A stretch of 64,000 nt of DNA from Galdieria partita (lineage: Eukaryota > Rhodophyta > Bangiophyceae > Galdieriales > Galdieriaceae), in assembly GCA_025991245.1 (NCBI GenBank), contig BQMJ01000015.1, forward strand, positions 222,622-286,621. Direction: 5' to 3'. Below the pieces are notes generated by a model. The model did not search any database. It was not told the origin of the DNA and saw nothing but the letters and a program-made list of their open reading frames with translations. This document shows positions 9,537 through 20,019 of the stretch, in pieces (within the stretch, counting starts at the first letter, position 1; every line of letters begins with the position of its first letter). Position numbers and translations under genes: made by a program.

Positions 9537-11828
9537 ATGTCCGAAGAAAATGTGGAAAACCATCGCATGGCTATAGAAGTAGCCTCTTCTTCTCAAAGGA
9601 CATTGAACTCAAGTGCAACACTGGAACAACGTACAAGTGCAGTTTCCTTTTCTCATACACAAAACGACACTTCATTTGGCAAGTCAGCGACCGAAACACA
9701 ACAAGACTGGTCCCGTATGGCCTCCGAAGACACAACTGTACCTGCAACGTTAAAGACGAGAGAAAAAAGTTGGAATAGTATCGGTAATAAGAACTCAGCA
9801 CAATCCGACTCTGCTTCCACCAACCTTAACAAGAAGACCAGTAAGGAGAGGAATCGATTGGTTTCTTCAAACAAACCGGATAAATATAGTAGTATCGTTA
9901 CAAGCTCCTCAGGTCTTAGTGATTCTACGTATTCCGCTTCACAGATTTCTCACTCGAAAACCCTTCATAAGAGGTTCCACCTTCCAGATTCAGAGAATCT
10001 TCTAGGAGAGTTTGCTTGTGCCTTGGGAAAGGGGGTGCTCATGCAAGGAAAACTTTATATGACAAACAGTTATTTATGTTTTTTCTCTGGACTATTTGGC
10101 CGTCCCTTGAGAGTGGTTATTCCGTTGAGCGATATATTGAGTATAAGAAAGAAGAATGTGGCAATGATTTTCCCAACTGCTATTCAAATAGTATTGAAAG
10201 ATGGGAGGAAATATTTCTTTGCTTCCTTTTTGACAAGAAATCTAGCTTTTCAACGATTGGTTGGTGTATTACTATGCCTGTCAATTCCATGTTTTTACTC
10301 AACTACTATTTCTAGTTTCTTCTGTGGACTCTATTCAAACAAGGAAAGCTTGCAGAGTTAAAGAGCAGTGCACAATTTGAGAAAATATTAGAAAACTTTG
10401 GCAGTCAAGAAGATGACAATGAAGATATGCATACAGTAGATGACTCTGTTGTATCGAATTCGGAGGATTCGGAAATGCAAGGTGAAGAGAATCAAGAGAG
10501 AGATGAGCAGCAACACAACAGAATAGCTGAAACAATCAGAATGTTTGAAAGAGAAGATTTCACACAAACAAGCATGTTTGATAATTCGTTCAATGACCAG
10601 GACCACCTTCTTGTCTCTTGTCACCTTGCCACATCTGTTTTGTATCTTGGAGAGTTGATTGCTTTGAACTCATGTCCTATAGGAAATGAAACAGAGGAGC
10701 CAAATTCTGTACCTTCGTCTTCAGAAGAAGAGGGACTGGACACAACACATAGTGTATTGGAAGAGTATCATGAATTACGAGGAGATTCCAATTTAGAGAT
10801 TAGCAAATGGCAACGTCACTCTACTTTGGGATGTATTCGTACCGTCAAATACTACTCACCTGTTCATAACAAAGCTTTGGCGGTAGGAATCAATAAAACT
10901 CGAAATGAAGAACATCAACGTATCTGTTTGAATCCAGAGAAAGATTACTTACTCGTAAGTCGATTGTTACTTGTCTGTTTCTTTCGTATATTTTGATACT
11001 GATCAATGAAGGTGGAATGGACGAACCAGTTATTAGACATTCCATTTGGGGATACTTTTGTTATGCAAACTAGGATAGAGGCCCATGACAAGTCCACTAA
11101 TAAAAATAATAAGCCTGAATGTGAAGTGAATATATATCTCAATGTTGAGTGGAAGAAAAAGGTCATGTGGAGGAGATTGATTGAGTCGAATATTCATCGA
11201 GAAACAATGGAGAGCTACGAAACCCTGACAAAGGTATTAAAGAAGCACATTGAAAATAACAGAGGCAATTATATGATGGATGAACTTGTGAAGAATGGGA
11301 ACGCCAAATCTATAACAAGGTCGAAGCTCGAAGTACAAACAGATTTGCCAGAAAATGTAAGATTTTATCCCATTTCCTTGTCTTCTTTATTTAAATATGA
11401 CTTAGAGTCAGAAAAACAAGTCTTCGAGCTCCAAAACTTCTTTGGAAGATGGTTTCCAAAGTCCAAATAGAAAAGAAAGTTGGAATGCTCGACTCCGAAG
11501 TTTAGAGACCCAACTTTATGCACTTTTTATATTTGTTTTGTTAATATCTCTAATCGTTTTAATTGGATTTTTCTTCGTTCTTCGTTCTGAAAGAAATCAA
11601 GGACATATCTTAAGTGAGCGCATAATGCAACTGGAAGACTTGGTTCAAAATCAACTCGCAACGAAGCATCACAAAGAATGGATTCCAACAGTCGAATGTA
11701 ACAACGAAGCATCAGTTATTAAGGAACAAGATTTACAGCGTTTGGACAGTTTAGTGACACAACTAAATGAGGTTGTATCTTCTTTATACTCACGACAGCT
11801 TTTATCGAAGGGAAAGGAAGAAAGTTGA
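9537..11828 (+). CDS. GRAM and VASt domain protein with C-terminal TM helix (Lam/Aster-type sterol transfer)
   Basis: Four exons, 9537-10259, 10316-10954, 11012-11356 and 11406-11828, keep phase 0 throughout and give 709 aa. Residues 1-145 are Ser/Thr-rich and probably disordered. A GRAM domain spans about 145-260 (FACALGKGVLMQGKLYMTNSYLC, then IRKKNVAMIFPTAIQIVLKDG). After an acidic linker comes a VASt/StART-like domain, about 310-545 (WQRHSTLGCIRTVKYYSP and VEWTNQLLDIPFGDTFVMQTR). One TM helix lies near 608-628 (LYALFIFVLLISLIVLIGFF), then a short coiled C-terminus. This is the architecture of Lam/Ysp/GRAMD1 proteins, ER-anchored and moving sterol at membrane contact sites. Ligand and location are inferred from the family. 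Confidence 0.85.
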
Positions 11829-12075
11829 TAAGCTTTTGTAGATGTCAATACTTATTTTCTATTTCTATGTACAAAGTACTAAGAAGAACTGTAACGGAAT
11901 ACTTTTGTTTCCTCGTTTCTATAAAAAAATTCAATCAAGTGCCTCTTCTGTTCTTTATTTCCTAAATGGAACAAATAAAAAACAATGACGCACTTTGAAA
12001 ACTCACAAAACATTCACTCAAATATATAAACAATGCACAGAGCCGAAAACAACATACAACAACAACGTCGATACG

Positions 12076-13311
12076 TTACATAAAACAACACAAGTTGTGG
12101 AAGGAGTTGCATCGCTCTAGACGACGCCCTTGTTTGATGAAAGATGCAATGTCGTGTCCCAATCGTTCCATATTATGTTCATCCAACTGTTGGATATGCA
12201 CAATCTTTGATGCACGTCTATGAATAGGAACCTTTAAAAATGCTTCTTCGACTTGCCCAAAGGTCAACTTCCTTTCAAGCATCTTTTCGCTTTCAGATAA
12301 AGGAACATCAAGAAATACCCATATTCGGGGTGTACACATTACATAGCGCAAAGATATCGATTCGTCTAAAGCCACCACCTCGTTCAAGGATATTTCTGAA
12401 AATGCTGAACAGCAAAGAATAAAAAGGTCTTGCTTTTTCTTCTTTTGCTGTCGTAGCATGCGAATAAGTTCCCATATTCTGAAGCTTTTTATATGAAGCG
12501 GAATGTTTTCAATACAAGCATTGGCAAGATATGCCTGAGCTGATGAAGTAGTGTCGACAACAGTGTGCAACGGAATAGATTGGTTCATAGTTGTCAATTG
12601 TTCACTCTGAAGCGAACCTGCATGAGAGTTGTTCGAAACAAACTCCACTTTTGCACCATTCCTTAACCTTTGTTGCTCGAAACTTTCGAAATCATCCATA
12701 TGGAAGTCTTTGAGATTGTTTTCAAATCTTGCAAGGACTTCACTAACGAGTGCCTTGGTATTGACTTCAACGGAACCTGAAACCACAACTTGATACGTTC
12801 GCCTAAGGACAAAACTCTCAAATGCACGTCTTTCCTCTAAAATATTTGAAAAAGGAACTTCTAATTCTAAATGACCTTGATATTCACTGTGCATATGAAA
12901 CGAAGCACTTTGACCAACAACTTCTCCTGGCCTAGTGGAATCTTCCTCAAGAGGAAACTGCTTAGAATTAACTTTAGCCTCTTCAGAATTTTGTGTTTCA
13001 CCTATTTTTGGTTTAAATGGATATAAATCTTTTGCACCTTTCACTCGAATGACTTGCACCGTTTGGCGACATAGAGGACATAGTGTATCGTCCAAACGAG
13101 ACACGCAAGTTTGACAAATTATGGCGTGTCCACAAGGCCTAAGTTCGATAGTAGATTGATTCTCTAGACATACTACGCAATTTTCAGTAAAATAAGGTGA
13201 CGAGTTGGACTTGTTCAGAGGCTTTCCAACCGGCGCGTGAAACACTTGCATCATTTGAAACAGAAATTTGACAATCGTCGTGAAAACGTGGCAAAATGAC
13301 TTTCCATTCAT
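12076..13311 (-). CDS. RING-finger protein with degenerate small-GTPase-like domain and CaaX-like end (paralogue 2)
   Basis: An intronless 411-aa protein starting at ATG 13311; the pair of Met residues at 20-21 is an alternative start. The C3HC4 RING uses C45, C48, C60, H62, C66, C69, C78 and C81, with the same spacing as the other two paralogues. The C-terminal half (about 165-400) begins TYQVVVSGSVEVNTKALVSEV. This matches a Ras/Rho beta1-P-loop-alpha1, but the GxxxxGK[ST] lysine and Ser/Thr are not in place. It then gives FRIWELIRML at G3, FILCCSAFSEIS after it, and IWVFLDVPL near G4. The C-terminus is CCFM, a good CaaX box. It lies head to tail with paralogue 3, 62 bp downstream of that gene's stop codon, indicating tandem duplication. 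Expected role is a membrane-tethered E3 ligase; the substrate is unknown. Confidence 0.82.
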   Translation of the reverse strand: MNGKSFCHVFTTIVKFLFQMMQVFHAPVGKPLNKSNSSPYFTENCVVCLENQSTIELRPCGHAIICQTCVSRLDDTLCPLCRQTVQVIRVKGAKDLYPFKPKIGETQNSEEAKVNSKQFPLEEDSTRPGEVVGQSASFHMHSEYQGHLELEVPFSNILEERRAFESFVLRRTYQVVVSGSVEVNTKALVSEVLARFENNLKDFHMDDFESFEQQRLRNGAKVEFVSNNSHAGSLQSEQLTTMNQSIPLHTVVDTTSSAQAYLANACIENIPLHIKSFRIWELIRMLRQQKKKKQDLFILCCSAFSEISLNEVVALDESISLRYVMCTPRIWVFLDVPLSESEKMLERKLTFGQVEEAFLKVPIHRRASKIVHIQQLDEHNMERLGHDIASFIKQGRRLERCNSFHNLCCFM

Positions 13312-13373
13312 TATTCTTCCAGAAATTCCATTTTGTTTATTCCAACTCTTTACAAACGAAACAAAAATCTATT

Positions 13374-14903
13374 TTATATTATCGTGCAACCAAGACAACC
13401 CACATGATCCTCCAAACGTTCTGTTTCATTCTTGTCTACGATACCTCTTGCTGACTTGGCGTGGGTAATTATTTCCTTTCCTAGTTCAATATACCACGAG
13501 CAAAACTTCCCTCTCTCTGGTAGAAAAAAGAAATCTTGAGGTCTTCTATCCAATGGAATCTCTTTGAAAGCAAACTCAGCATCTTCAAGACTTATTTGGT
13601 CACTTGGGTCCGAAGTTTCATTACCGAGTACCGCCCAAAAGCGTGGAGTAGTACATTTGAGACGTTCTCGCAATACTTCGTCCAAAGCAAGCATTTCACG
13701 AAATGAACGTAATGAGTGTGTGTCACATGAAAGAATAACAACATCTGGATGGCGAACATCAGCTTTCCCAGTTCTCATTATTCTTAACAACTCCCATAAG
13801 TTTACTGCAGTCACTCTAACGGGTGCTCCTTGAATATCCAGATTGGCCACAAAGTCTTCTGCTGCCTGAAAAGTGTCAATTGCATCTAAGTATTCTTCAT
13901 GTCCAAGTTTAGACTTTTCTTCTGGTGACCATGGAATATACGGTTTCTTTACAGGAAAAAGATCCTGTAACGAATGAACAATACCTTCCTTGTCTACATC
14001 ATCTGATCCTGTTACCAGAACTTGGAAAGTCTTCTCAATTACTTCATTTTCGTGAAACTTGCACTCTTCAAGTATGTTACTCAGGGAAACCACTATCTTT
14101 GGGGGAATGTATTCTTCCTTGGGCTCCTTCTTTTGAGAAGCCCGTGGCGTTGTAAAGATTCTCTTAAAATTTCGCAAACTTACTGAACGTTTGGGACCAC
14201 TACTACTTGGTTCTCCTCCAATCGAGTGGCTAGAATGCAACGAAGGCGAACGACTATAAGAAGAAACATTTCCCAACGCTGCTAGACCAGAAAACGACTC
14301 TTCTCTCAGTGAAGCCTCTCGAAAAGAATCTTCAACCTCTATATCCTGTCCTTTCTTCTGTTCAAGTTTTTCCTCCAACTGCTGAGTGAAACCTGCGTGG
14401 AACCTTGGAAAGATTCTCACAGTTTCTACATGATTCCTACAAAACGGACAAAGTTGATCGTCTAATCGTGTCACACAGTAACCACAAAGTATCTTATGTT
14501 CACACGGCAATAACATAATATTTGCTGGGTGGTCATAGCAGGCAATACAATACTCCGACGAATACTTTTCCTCTTTTGTGGGGGAAACATTCTCCACTTC
14601 AAATGTAATATCTTCCAAGTTGTCCAGTTTCAACTTTTCCAACTGGTTCTGTTTCTCTGTTGTTTCGCTTGATTCCTCGTGTACAGTTTCCAGCGACATG
14701 TAAACACACGAATTGTCCACTTCAGATGTAATTGTTGTGGTCGTCCGCTTAAAGAATGTGGAATCTTCGTAGTAATTTGGAAACAAACCATTTTTTCGGT
14801 CATCTTCATGGAATGTTGTTGGCAAATGTGAGTTTGTTTCAAAGTCACCATTGAATTTGTTAACTAGTGGAAGACCTGAAAGTTGTGAAATATTACCTCT
14901 CAA
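13374..14903 (-). CDS. RING-finger protein with degenerate Rho-like domain and CaaX box (paralogue 3)
   Basis: The clearest of the three paralogues, with an open frame of 509 codons. The RING has C119, C122, C134, H136, C140, C143, C152 and C155. A Ser-rich linker (about 205-285) leads to a C-terminal domain whose first strand-loop-helix is FQVLVTGSDDVDKEGIVHSL, lining up with the Rho P-loop GDGAVGKT but with Asp and Glu replacing the second Gly and the Ser/Thr. VANLDIQGAPVRVTAVNLWEL matches the Rho switch strand before DTAGQ. DVVILSCDTHSLRSF matches Rho's hydrophobic strand, and AVLGNETSD sits near G4. The end is GCLGCTII, a geranylgeranylation-type CaaX. The frame opens with TTG after a stop; the first in-frame ATG is at 14699 (residue 69). 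Either that is the start or an upstream exon joins at a cag acceptor near 14882. The 5' end is therefore uncertain. Confidence 0.8.
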   Translation of the reverse strand: MRGNISQLSGLPLVNKFNGDFETNSHLPTTFHEDDRKNGLFPNYYEDSTFFKRTTTTITSEVDNSCVYMSLETVHEESSETTEKQNQLEKLKLDNLEDITFEVENVSPTKEEKYSSEYCIACYDHPANIMLLPCEHKILCGYCVTRLDDQLCPFCRNHVETVRIFPRFHAGFTQQLEEKLEQKKGQDIEVEDSFREASLREESFSGLAALGNVSSYSRSPSLHSSHSIGGEPSSSGPKRSVSLRNFKRIFTTPRASQKKEPKEEYIPPKIVVSLSNILEECKFHENEVIEKTFQVLVTGSDDVDKEGIVHSLQDLFPVKKPYIPWSPEEKSKLGHEEYLDAIDTFQAAEDFVANLDIQGAPVRVTAVNLWELLRIMRTGKADVRHPDVVILSCDTHSLRSFREMLALDEVLRERLKCTTPRFWAVLGNETSDPSDQISLEDAEFAFKEIPLDRRPQDFFFLPERGKFCSWYIELGKEIITHAKSARGIVDKNETERLEDHVGCLGCTII

Positions 14904-15799
14904 CTAATTTGATTTGGCTTTTGGAGCCCAGTAGTTTGTATGCAGACTATCTTTTTATGTAAACATAGTAAATTTGAGGCTTTTTGAGCAAGAAACAACT
15001 CTTGTGTGTGTCACTGTATCGTGGAAAAGTCGAGTAGTTGGAGAACCCACAGTCAGTATTGTCCTCTCTCGTTTGAGGTAGGAACTTGTCATAGCAGCCT
15101 GAGCGACTGGAATTTTTCTATTGCTTATATATATTTAGTTTTCATTGTTTAAAGGCTTTTCTTGCTTCGTGTCGTTCTTAATTTGAGGAAGGATTTCCTC
15201 ACGAGTTGTTCCTTGTCTGTCTGTTATCAAGATAACCATCAACAACCGTAGTGATGGTCAGTGGCAACTCAAGAGTGAACTCTTGGAGCAACAAGGTATC
15301 GGCAAGTAAAGAGTGTTTCGTGACAAAAATTAAGATAGCTTTAGTCGATTGGACTGGCTGGCGATATTCAGGTTTACCAAAATCCTTGTCTGTCAGAGTC
15401 CCTTCATAGTAGACTTCCAACGTCTAGAGCATTTTAGGAAACTCTAATAAGCTGCAAGTTTTATAAAAGTCTAGTACACAGCAGTCTCCATATAAAAGTA
15501 ACTTGGATCTCGTCATCCTCTTTCCTCCCTTTCAGCTATTATCTATTGGCCTATCAAAGTCTGTCAGTCATCTATCAAAGCATAGGGCTCTTGAAAGCTT
15601 GTAAACAAGTGCCATATACAAATATAGACCGTATTAAGATTTCATATAAAGAAGATTTTTAATAACTAATTGGTTTTGAGTATTTTCCAATACAAGTTTC
15701 AACAACATTTTAACAATCATTGGACTCCATCCACACACCACATTTGTCCCGACATTATGTGCTTCTGGATGCTTCTAACGTTGGCATACATGTCTTGAC
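14904..15799. other. Gene-free interval, probable promoters of paralogue 3 and DnaJ
   Basis: About 900 bp between two divergent genes. It may hold an unidentified 5' exon of the minus-strand RING gene; a minus-strand ATG at 15092 opens a short frame, but I could not join it convincingly. A 73-codon minus-strand frame at 15199-15420 has no ATG. No tRNA- or snRNA-like structure was recognised, and I saw no clear heat-shock element upstream of DnaJ. Confidence 0.5.
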
Positions 15800-17053
15800 A
15801 TGTTTGGAAGGTTTGGCGGAAAGAAAGCGAACGAAAGCGTTGATAACAAAAAGTATTACGAGTTGCTTGGTGTGCCTACCAACGCATCAAAAGATGAGAT
15901 TAAAAAAGCGTACAGGAAATTGGCTGTTAAACTACATCCTGACAAGGGTGGCGATGAAGAAAAATTCAAAGAAGTAACAAGAGCCTTTGAAGTACTTTCT
16001 GATGACGAGAAACGCAGAGTATACGACGAGTATGGTGAAGAAGGACTTTCTCAACAAGGGCTAGGAGCAAGTATGAATGCGGAAGATATATTTGAAGCAT
16101 TCTTTGGTGGAGGTCTGTTTGGAAGGTCAAAGGGCAAAAGTAGAGGACCTAAGAAAGCCGAGGATGTCGTGCATACGTTGAAGGTAACTCTTAAAGATCT
16201 TTATTTAGGGAAGACTGCCAAGTTGGCTTTGAACCGCCATCGAATTTGTAGTGATTGTTCAGGAAAGGGAACAAGGAGTGGAACTGAAGCAGTTACTTGT
16301 TCTATATGTAGTGGAAGAGGCGTAAGAGTCCAAATTCGCCAAATGGGTCCTGGAATGATACAACAGATTCAAACTACTTGTTCGGAATGTAGTGGTACTG
16401 GAGAGATCATTCGAGATAGTGATAAATGTTCCAAGTGTCATGGCAAGAAAGTGATTAACGAGAAGAAAATTCTGGAGGTTTATGTTGAGCCTGGTATGGA
16501 AAGTGGTCAGAAGATTATTATTTCTGGAGAAGCTGATGAAGCTCCGGGTTGTTTACCCGGAGATGTCATCATTGTTATCGAAGAAAAACCTCATGAAGTC
16601 TTTCGAAGACGCGGTATTCATTTACTATTAAAGAAAGATATTCATTTAGTGGAAGCACTTTGTGGAATGACAGCTGTTGTTGACCATTTGGACGGAAGAA
16701 GGTTGCTGTTGAAAACAGAACCTGGTGAAATCATTCAACCCGATATGCTCAAGTCGATCATTGGCGAAGGGATGCCCGTGAAAGGCAATCCTATTCAGAA
16801 GGGCAATTTGATTATCCAGTTTCACATTGTGTTTCCGAAATTCCTTTCGTCGGAGCAACAAGCTATATTAGAGAGAACTTTGGGTCCGCGAAATGATATC
16901 TCGATGGAAAGTGAAAACTTTGAACAAGTGCAGATGGTAGATTTCGACTCCGAACAGTTGAAAGGTACGGCCAATTCTAGTGGAGGGAATATTTATGATG
17001 AAGATCAAGACAGCAGTGAGCGTGCTAGCCGTGTCCAGTGCGCACAACAATAA
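15800..17053 (+). CDS. Type I DnaJ/Hsp40 co-chaperone, farnesylation-type (Ydj1/DNAJA)
   Basis: A co-chaperone that stimulates Hsp70 ATP hydrolysis and delivers unfolded clients in the cytosol. 417 aa, no intron, ATG 15800. The J domain spans about 14-75 with the HPD motif ([13 protein letters not shown]), then a Gly/Phe region (AFFGGGLFG). The zinc-binding region has four CxxCxGxG-type repeats: [24 protein letters not shown] and a variant CSKCHGKK. Two C-terminal beta domains follow. The protein ends CAQQ, the same type of CaaX box used to farnesylate yeast Ydj1 and plant DnaJ proteins. The length fits the family. The start is right because it gives the standard MFGR...YYELLGV N-terminus. 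Confidence 0.95.
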   Translation: MFGRFGGKKANESVDNKKYYELLGVPTNASKDEIKKAYRKLAVKLHPDKGGDEEKFKEVTRAFEVLSDDEKRRVYDEYGEEGLSQQGLGASMNAEDIFEAFFGGGLFGRSKGKSRGPKKAEDVVHTLKVTLKDLYLGKTAKLALNRHRICSDCSGKGTRSGTEAVTCSICSGRGVRVQIRQMGPGMIQQIQTTCSECSGTGEIIRDSDKCSKCHGKKVINEKKILEVYVEPGMESGQKIIISGEADEAPGCLPGDVIIVIEEKPHEVFRRRGIHLLLKKDIHLVEALCGMTAVVDHLDGRRLLLKTEPGEIIQPDMLKSIIGEGMPVKGNPIQKGNLIIQFHIVFPKFLSSEQQAILERTLGPRNDISMESENFEQVQMVDFDSEQLKGTANSSGGNIYDEDQDSSERASRVQCAQQ

Positions 17054-17273
17054 ATATGATGTAATGATCCATTTTCAACAAATGGTTTTCCACATCGCAA
17101 TTGCAAATTACAGAAATATTATTTGCTCTTCATTTGAAATGAGGGTCCGCAATCCAATTGCTCTCCACAAAGAAAAAATTTCAGCGAGCATTTTTTGTGT
17201 GACACGTTTTCACTTGATATTGTTGCTTCTATCCCAAAAGCGTTGGTTCGGTTAGGTACATTGAAGCACTTGT

Positions 17274-18876
17274 ATGGAATTTTTGAAAAAGACCACAACG
17301 AGTCAATATGGTTCTCCAAGAAGCAATGGGTCAATTGGACGACCCCATAGTTCCAAGATAAAGAAGAGTCATCAGAGAAACAAATATCTTACGTTTTGGT
17401 TCAGAGAAAGTCAACTCAATAGTACAGACCTTTGGAACTTGTTGTTATTGACCTTTTTTGCTCTAGCTACTAGATTCTGGCGTTTATTTTACCCAGCTGC
17501 AGTTGTCTTTGACGAATTCCACTTTGGCAAGTTTGTGACTTGGTACTTTAAGCACCAGTACTATTTCGACATTCATCCTCCTTTGGGAAAATTGATTCTC
17601 TATCTTGGTGGCTTATTGGGTGGATACAATCCGGGATTTTTGTATGATGCCATCGGTGCCGAATATGGTGATACCAAGTTCCAAGTTTTACGCTCAGTAT
17701 CCGCATTGTTTGGTGTCTTGAGCGTTCCACTCATGTATTTGACCTGTAGAGAGTTAGATATTTCCTCTGTTGGTTCTTTTGCTGGTGCAAGCATGGTTTT
17801 ACTGGATTTTCTTTCTTTGATAGAGTCTCGTCTTATTTTAGTGGACTCGCAACTTTTATTCTTCTGCATGGCTTCTTTCTATAGTGCCTTGAAATTGTGG
17901 AAATGCAAGAAAGAAAATTGCAAAAGGTCATTTCTTTTCTTTTTGGTTTTAACGGGATTACTTTGTGGTTGTGCAATTTCAGTGAAATGGACAGCACTTG
18001 CTACTCCAGGAATCATTGCTATTGTGTCTTTCTTCGGCCTTCATTTTCTTAAGGAACCTCTTGAAATTTGGGAATGTCTCATTGCCGGTCTTAGTGGCAT
18101 TTTCGTTTACCTATTTGTTTTTTATGTTCATTTCCAGCTGCTGCCCTATTCGGGATCTGGAGATGCATTCATGACACCTGAATTTCAAAAGACTCTTATA
18201 GGCAATCCCTTTTATCATCCCGCTGCCACCCGCCAACCTTTCTTGACTAGCTTTTTTCAGTTGAATAGGGAAATGTTTCGTGCCAATAAGGGCATCAAGG
18301 ATCGCCATCCTTGGGAATCAAAATGGTACGAATGGCCGCTCAATCTCCGTGGACTATTGTACTTTGTCCAAGAAGATGATGAAGATGAATCTCGAATGTC
18401 ACAAATATATCTCATTGGAAACCCCGCTGTTATGTACCTTTGTTTGCTAAGTGCATTGACTTTCTTATTATGTGCCATTTTCTTTGGTAGATATCGTTAT
18501 ACCATATCATCCAAGGCAGATGTAAGAAGTTTGATGGAGAAAGGTTGCATATTATGTGGAGCATATGCACTGAATCTACTTCCCTATGTTGCTGTGGAAC
18601 GAAGTGCCTTCTTATATCATTATATTCCCGGTCTCTTTTATGCAGAGCTGCTTACTGCTTTGGTTATCGACAAATTTCCAAAGTCATATAAATTTGCATT
18701 CATTATTGTTGTAAGTATTCAATTTCTATAGATTGCTCATCTAATATGATAACATGAACATTTAGATATTGATATTGGAAGTTGTAGCTTTCGTTTATTG
18801 GGCTCCATGGGTTTATGCCATCTCATTGACCAAAATAGCACATGACAAAAGGCGTTGGTTGCCTCGTTGGAATTAG
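17274..18876 (+). CDS. Protein O-mannosyltransferase (GT39) without a MIR domain
   Basis: Transfers mannose from dolichyl-phosphate-mannose to Ser/Thr in the ER lumen. Exons 17274-18710 and 18766-18876 join in phase 0 to 515 aa. TM1 is followed by the catalytic DE pair D80-E81 in VVFDEFHFGKF, then HPPLGKLI and many TM helices. After GSGDAFMTPEFQKTL, where yeast and animal PMTs insert a lumenal MIR domain of about 200 aa, there are only about 35 residues before the conserved LNREMF...HPWESKWYEWP. This explains the short length (typical 740-900). The second exon codes the final TM (APWVYAISL) and a basic tail. It converges with the RBM42-like gene, 107 bp apart. Short PMTs of this kind also occur in bacteria, so origin by transfer is possible but unproven. 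Confidence 0.88.
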
Positions 18877-18983
18877 GAAAATATATTTGTGCATCATAGT
18901 ACTTTTGTCTGTTGCATATGCATACGCATCTAAAGTAAATCAATCAACTCCATTTCCACATTTCTATATCATTTTTGTCACAA

Positions 18984-19763
18984 CTATGTCTGTTTCAATC
19001 GTTGACGAAACTGTTGGAGCAATTCCACTTCAGGCTTTTTGTCTTTTGTTAGCATCCTTTCTTTCCAGGTAGACTTTCGTATCTTGCAAGGACGTGAACC
19101 GATGTACTTGCCATTTAATGCCTTCATAGCTTGTATCATACCTTCCGGCTTTGAGAAGCTTACAAATCCATACCCTTTACACCTTCCTGTTCTCTTATCC
19201 TTTACAATTCGAGCCATGTTATATCCAGAAAACCTTTCAAAGGTAGTTTGAAGTAACTCGTCAGTCGCGTCATGACCCAAGTCTCCAACAAACAGTCGAA
19301 AGTCATTTTCTGGCCATTCTAACAAAGTGGTATCTTCCCATATTTCACCTGCTGCAGTTCTAACCAGTCTTTTGTGTTTAGCATCTTTCTTGCGGATCTT
19401 GTGTTTGGTTTTCTGATCACCAATGGCTTGCAGGTCGGAAGTCTTGTAGAGATACGTTGCATGAGCCGACTTGTAATAATCTTTTTCAAGGTTACTCGAA
19501 TTCTCTGCTCGACTTTCGACTACTTTTTTATTTTCTTGAAACGCCCTAGCAAGTTCAAAGTCACGAGCCAAAACCTCTTGTTGCCAAGCTTGTTGAGCAG
19601 GGTCAACCTTATTTGAGGTTTCACGGACGGCAGGCTTTGAAGCTACTAAGATTGTAGAAGCTCCACCTTGTAGCCTTGTAGAGCCTTGTGGTTTTCCAAC
19701 TTGTTCAATTTCACGTTGAAACTTTTCAAACTCCGAGTCCAGATCTACTGGATACGGAGGCAT
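18984..19763 (-). CDS. RBM42: RBM42-like RNA-binding protein
   Basis: A 259-aa single-RRM protein. The RRM near the C-terminus has RNP2 (LFVGDL) and RNP1 (KGYGFVSF), and continues KPEGMIQAMKALNGKYIGSRPCKIRKSTWKER, which is characteristic of RBM42, an hnRNP-K partner linked to splicing and stress granules. The N-terminal part is hydrophilic with a short motif MPPYPVDLDSEFEKF. ATG 19763 is chosen; the upstream in-frame codons have no Met. No intron is seen. The basic stretch KTKHKIRKKDAKHKR is typical of this family just before the RRM. Confidence 0.88.
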   Translation of the reverse strand: MPPYPVDLDSEFEKFQREIEQVGKPQGSTRLQGGASTILVASKPAVRETSNKVDPAQQAWQQEVLARDFELARAFQENKKVVESRAENSSNLEKDYYKSAHATYLYKTSDLQAIGDQKTKHKIRKKDAKHKRLVRTAAGEIWEDTTLLEWPENDFRLFVGDLGHDATDELLQTTFERFSGYNMARIVKDKRTGRCKGYGFVSFSKPEGMIQAMKALNGKYIGSRPCKIRKSTWKERMLTKDKKPEVELLQQFRQRLKQT

Positions 19764-20019
19764 CTTGCAAGGAAGAATCAATCGATAGTCGTCTTATGTA
19801 AATATATGAATTTGCTGCATTGCGTTATCTGAAACAGAAAGCCCGTTAGTTGCTCGTTATTTTTACGTTCAACTTAATAATATTATACAGTATATCCCCA
19901 ACATTTAAAGAAAGGATATCATTGTTTTGGGTCTGAAACTCTGCAATATTATTCCGTTGTGTCCATCTTTTGGTCATTTCTCCAGAAGACTATTGCTGTA
20001 CCAGGAACCCATCACATCT

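Noticed and set aside
15001-15130. Possible snRNA (an Sm-like aatttttc site and a tatcgtgg stretch)
   Set aside because: The conserved loops of U1, U2, U4, U5 and U6 are all missing.
15199-15420. 73-codon minus-strand frame upstream of DnaJ
   Set aside because: It has no ATG at all, follows a stop, shows no motif, and could not be joined to the RING gene with sensible splice sites.
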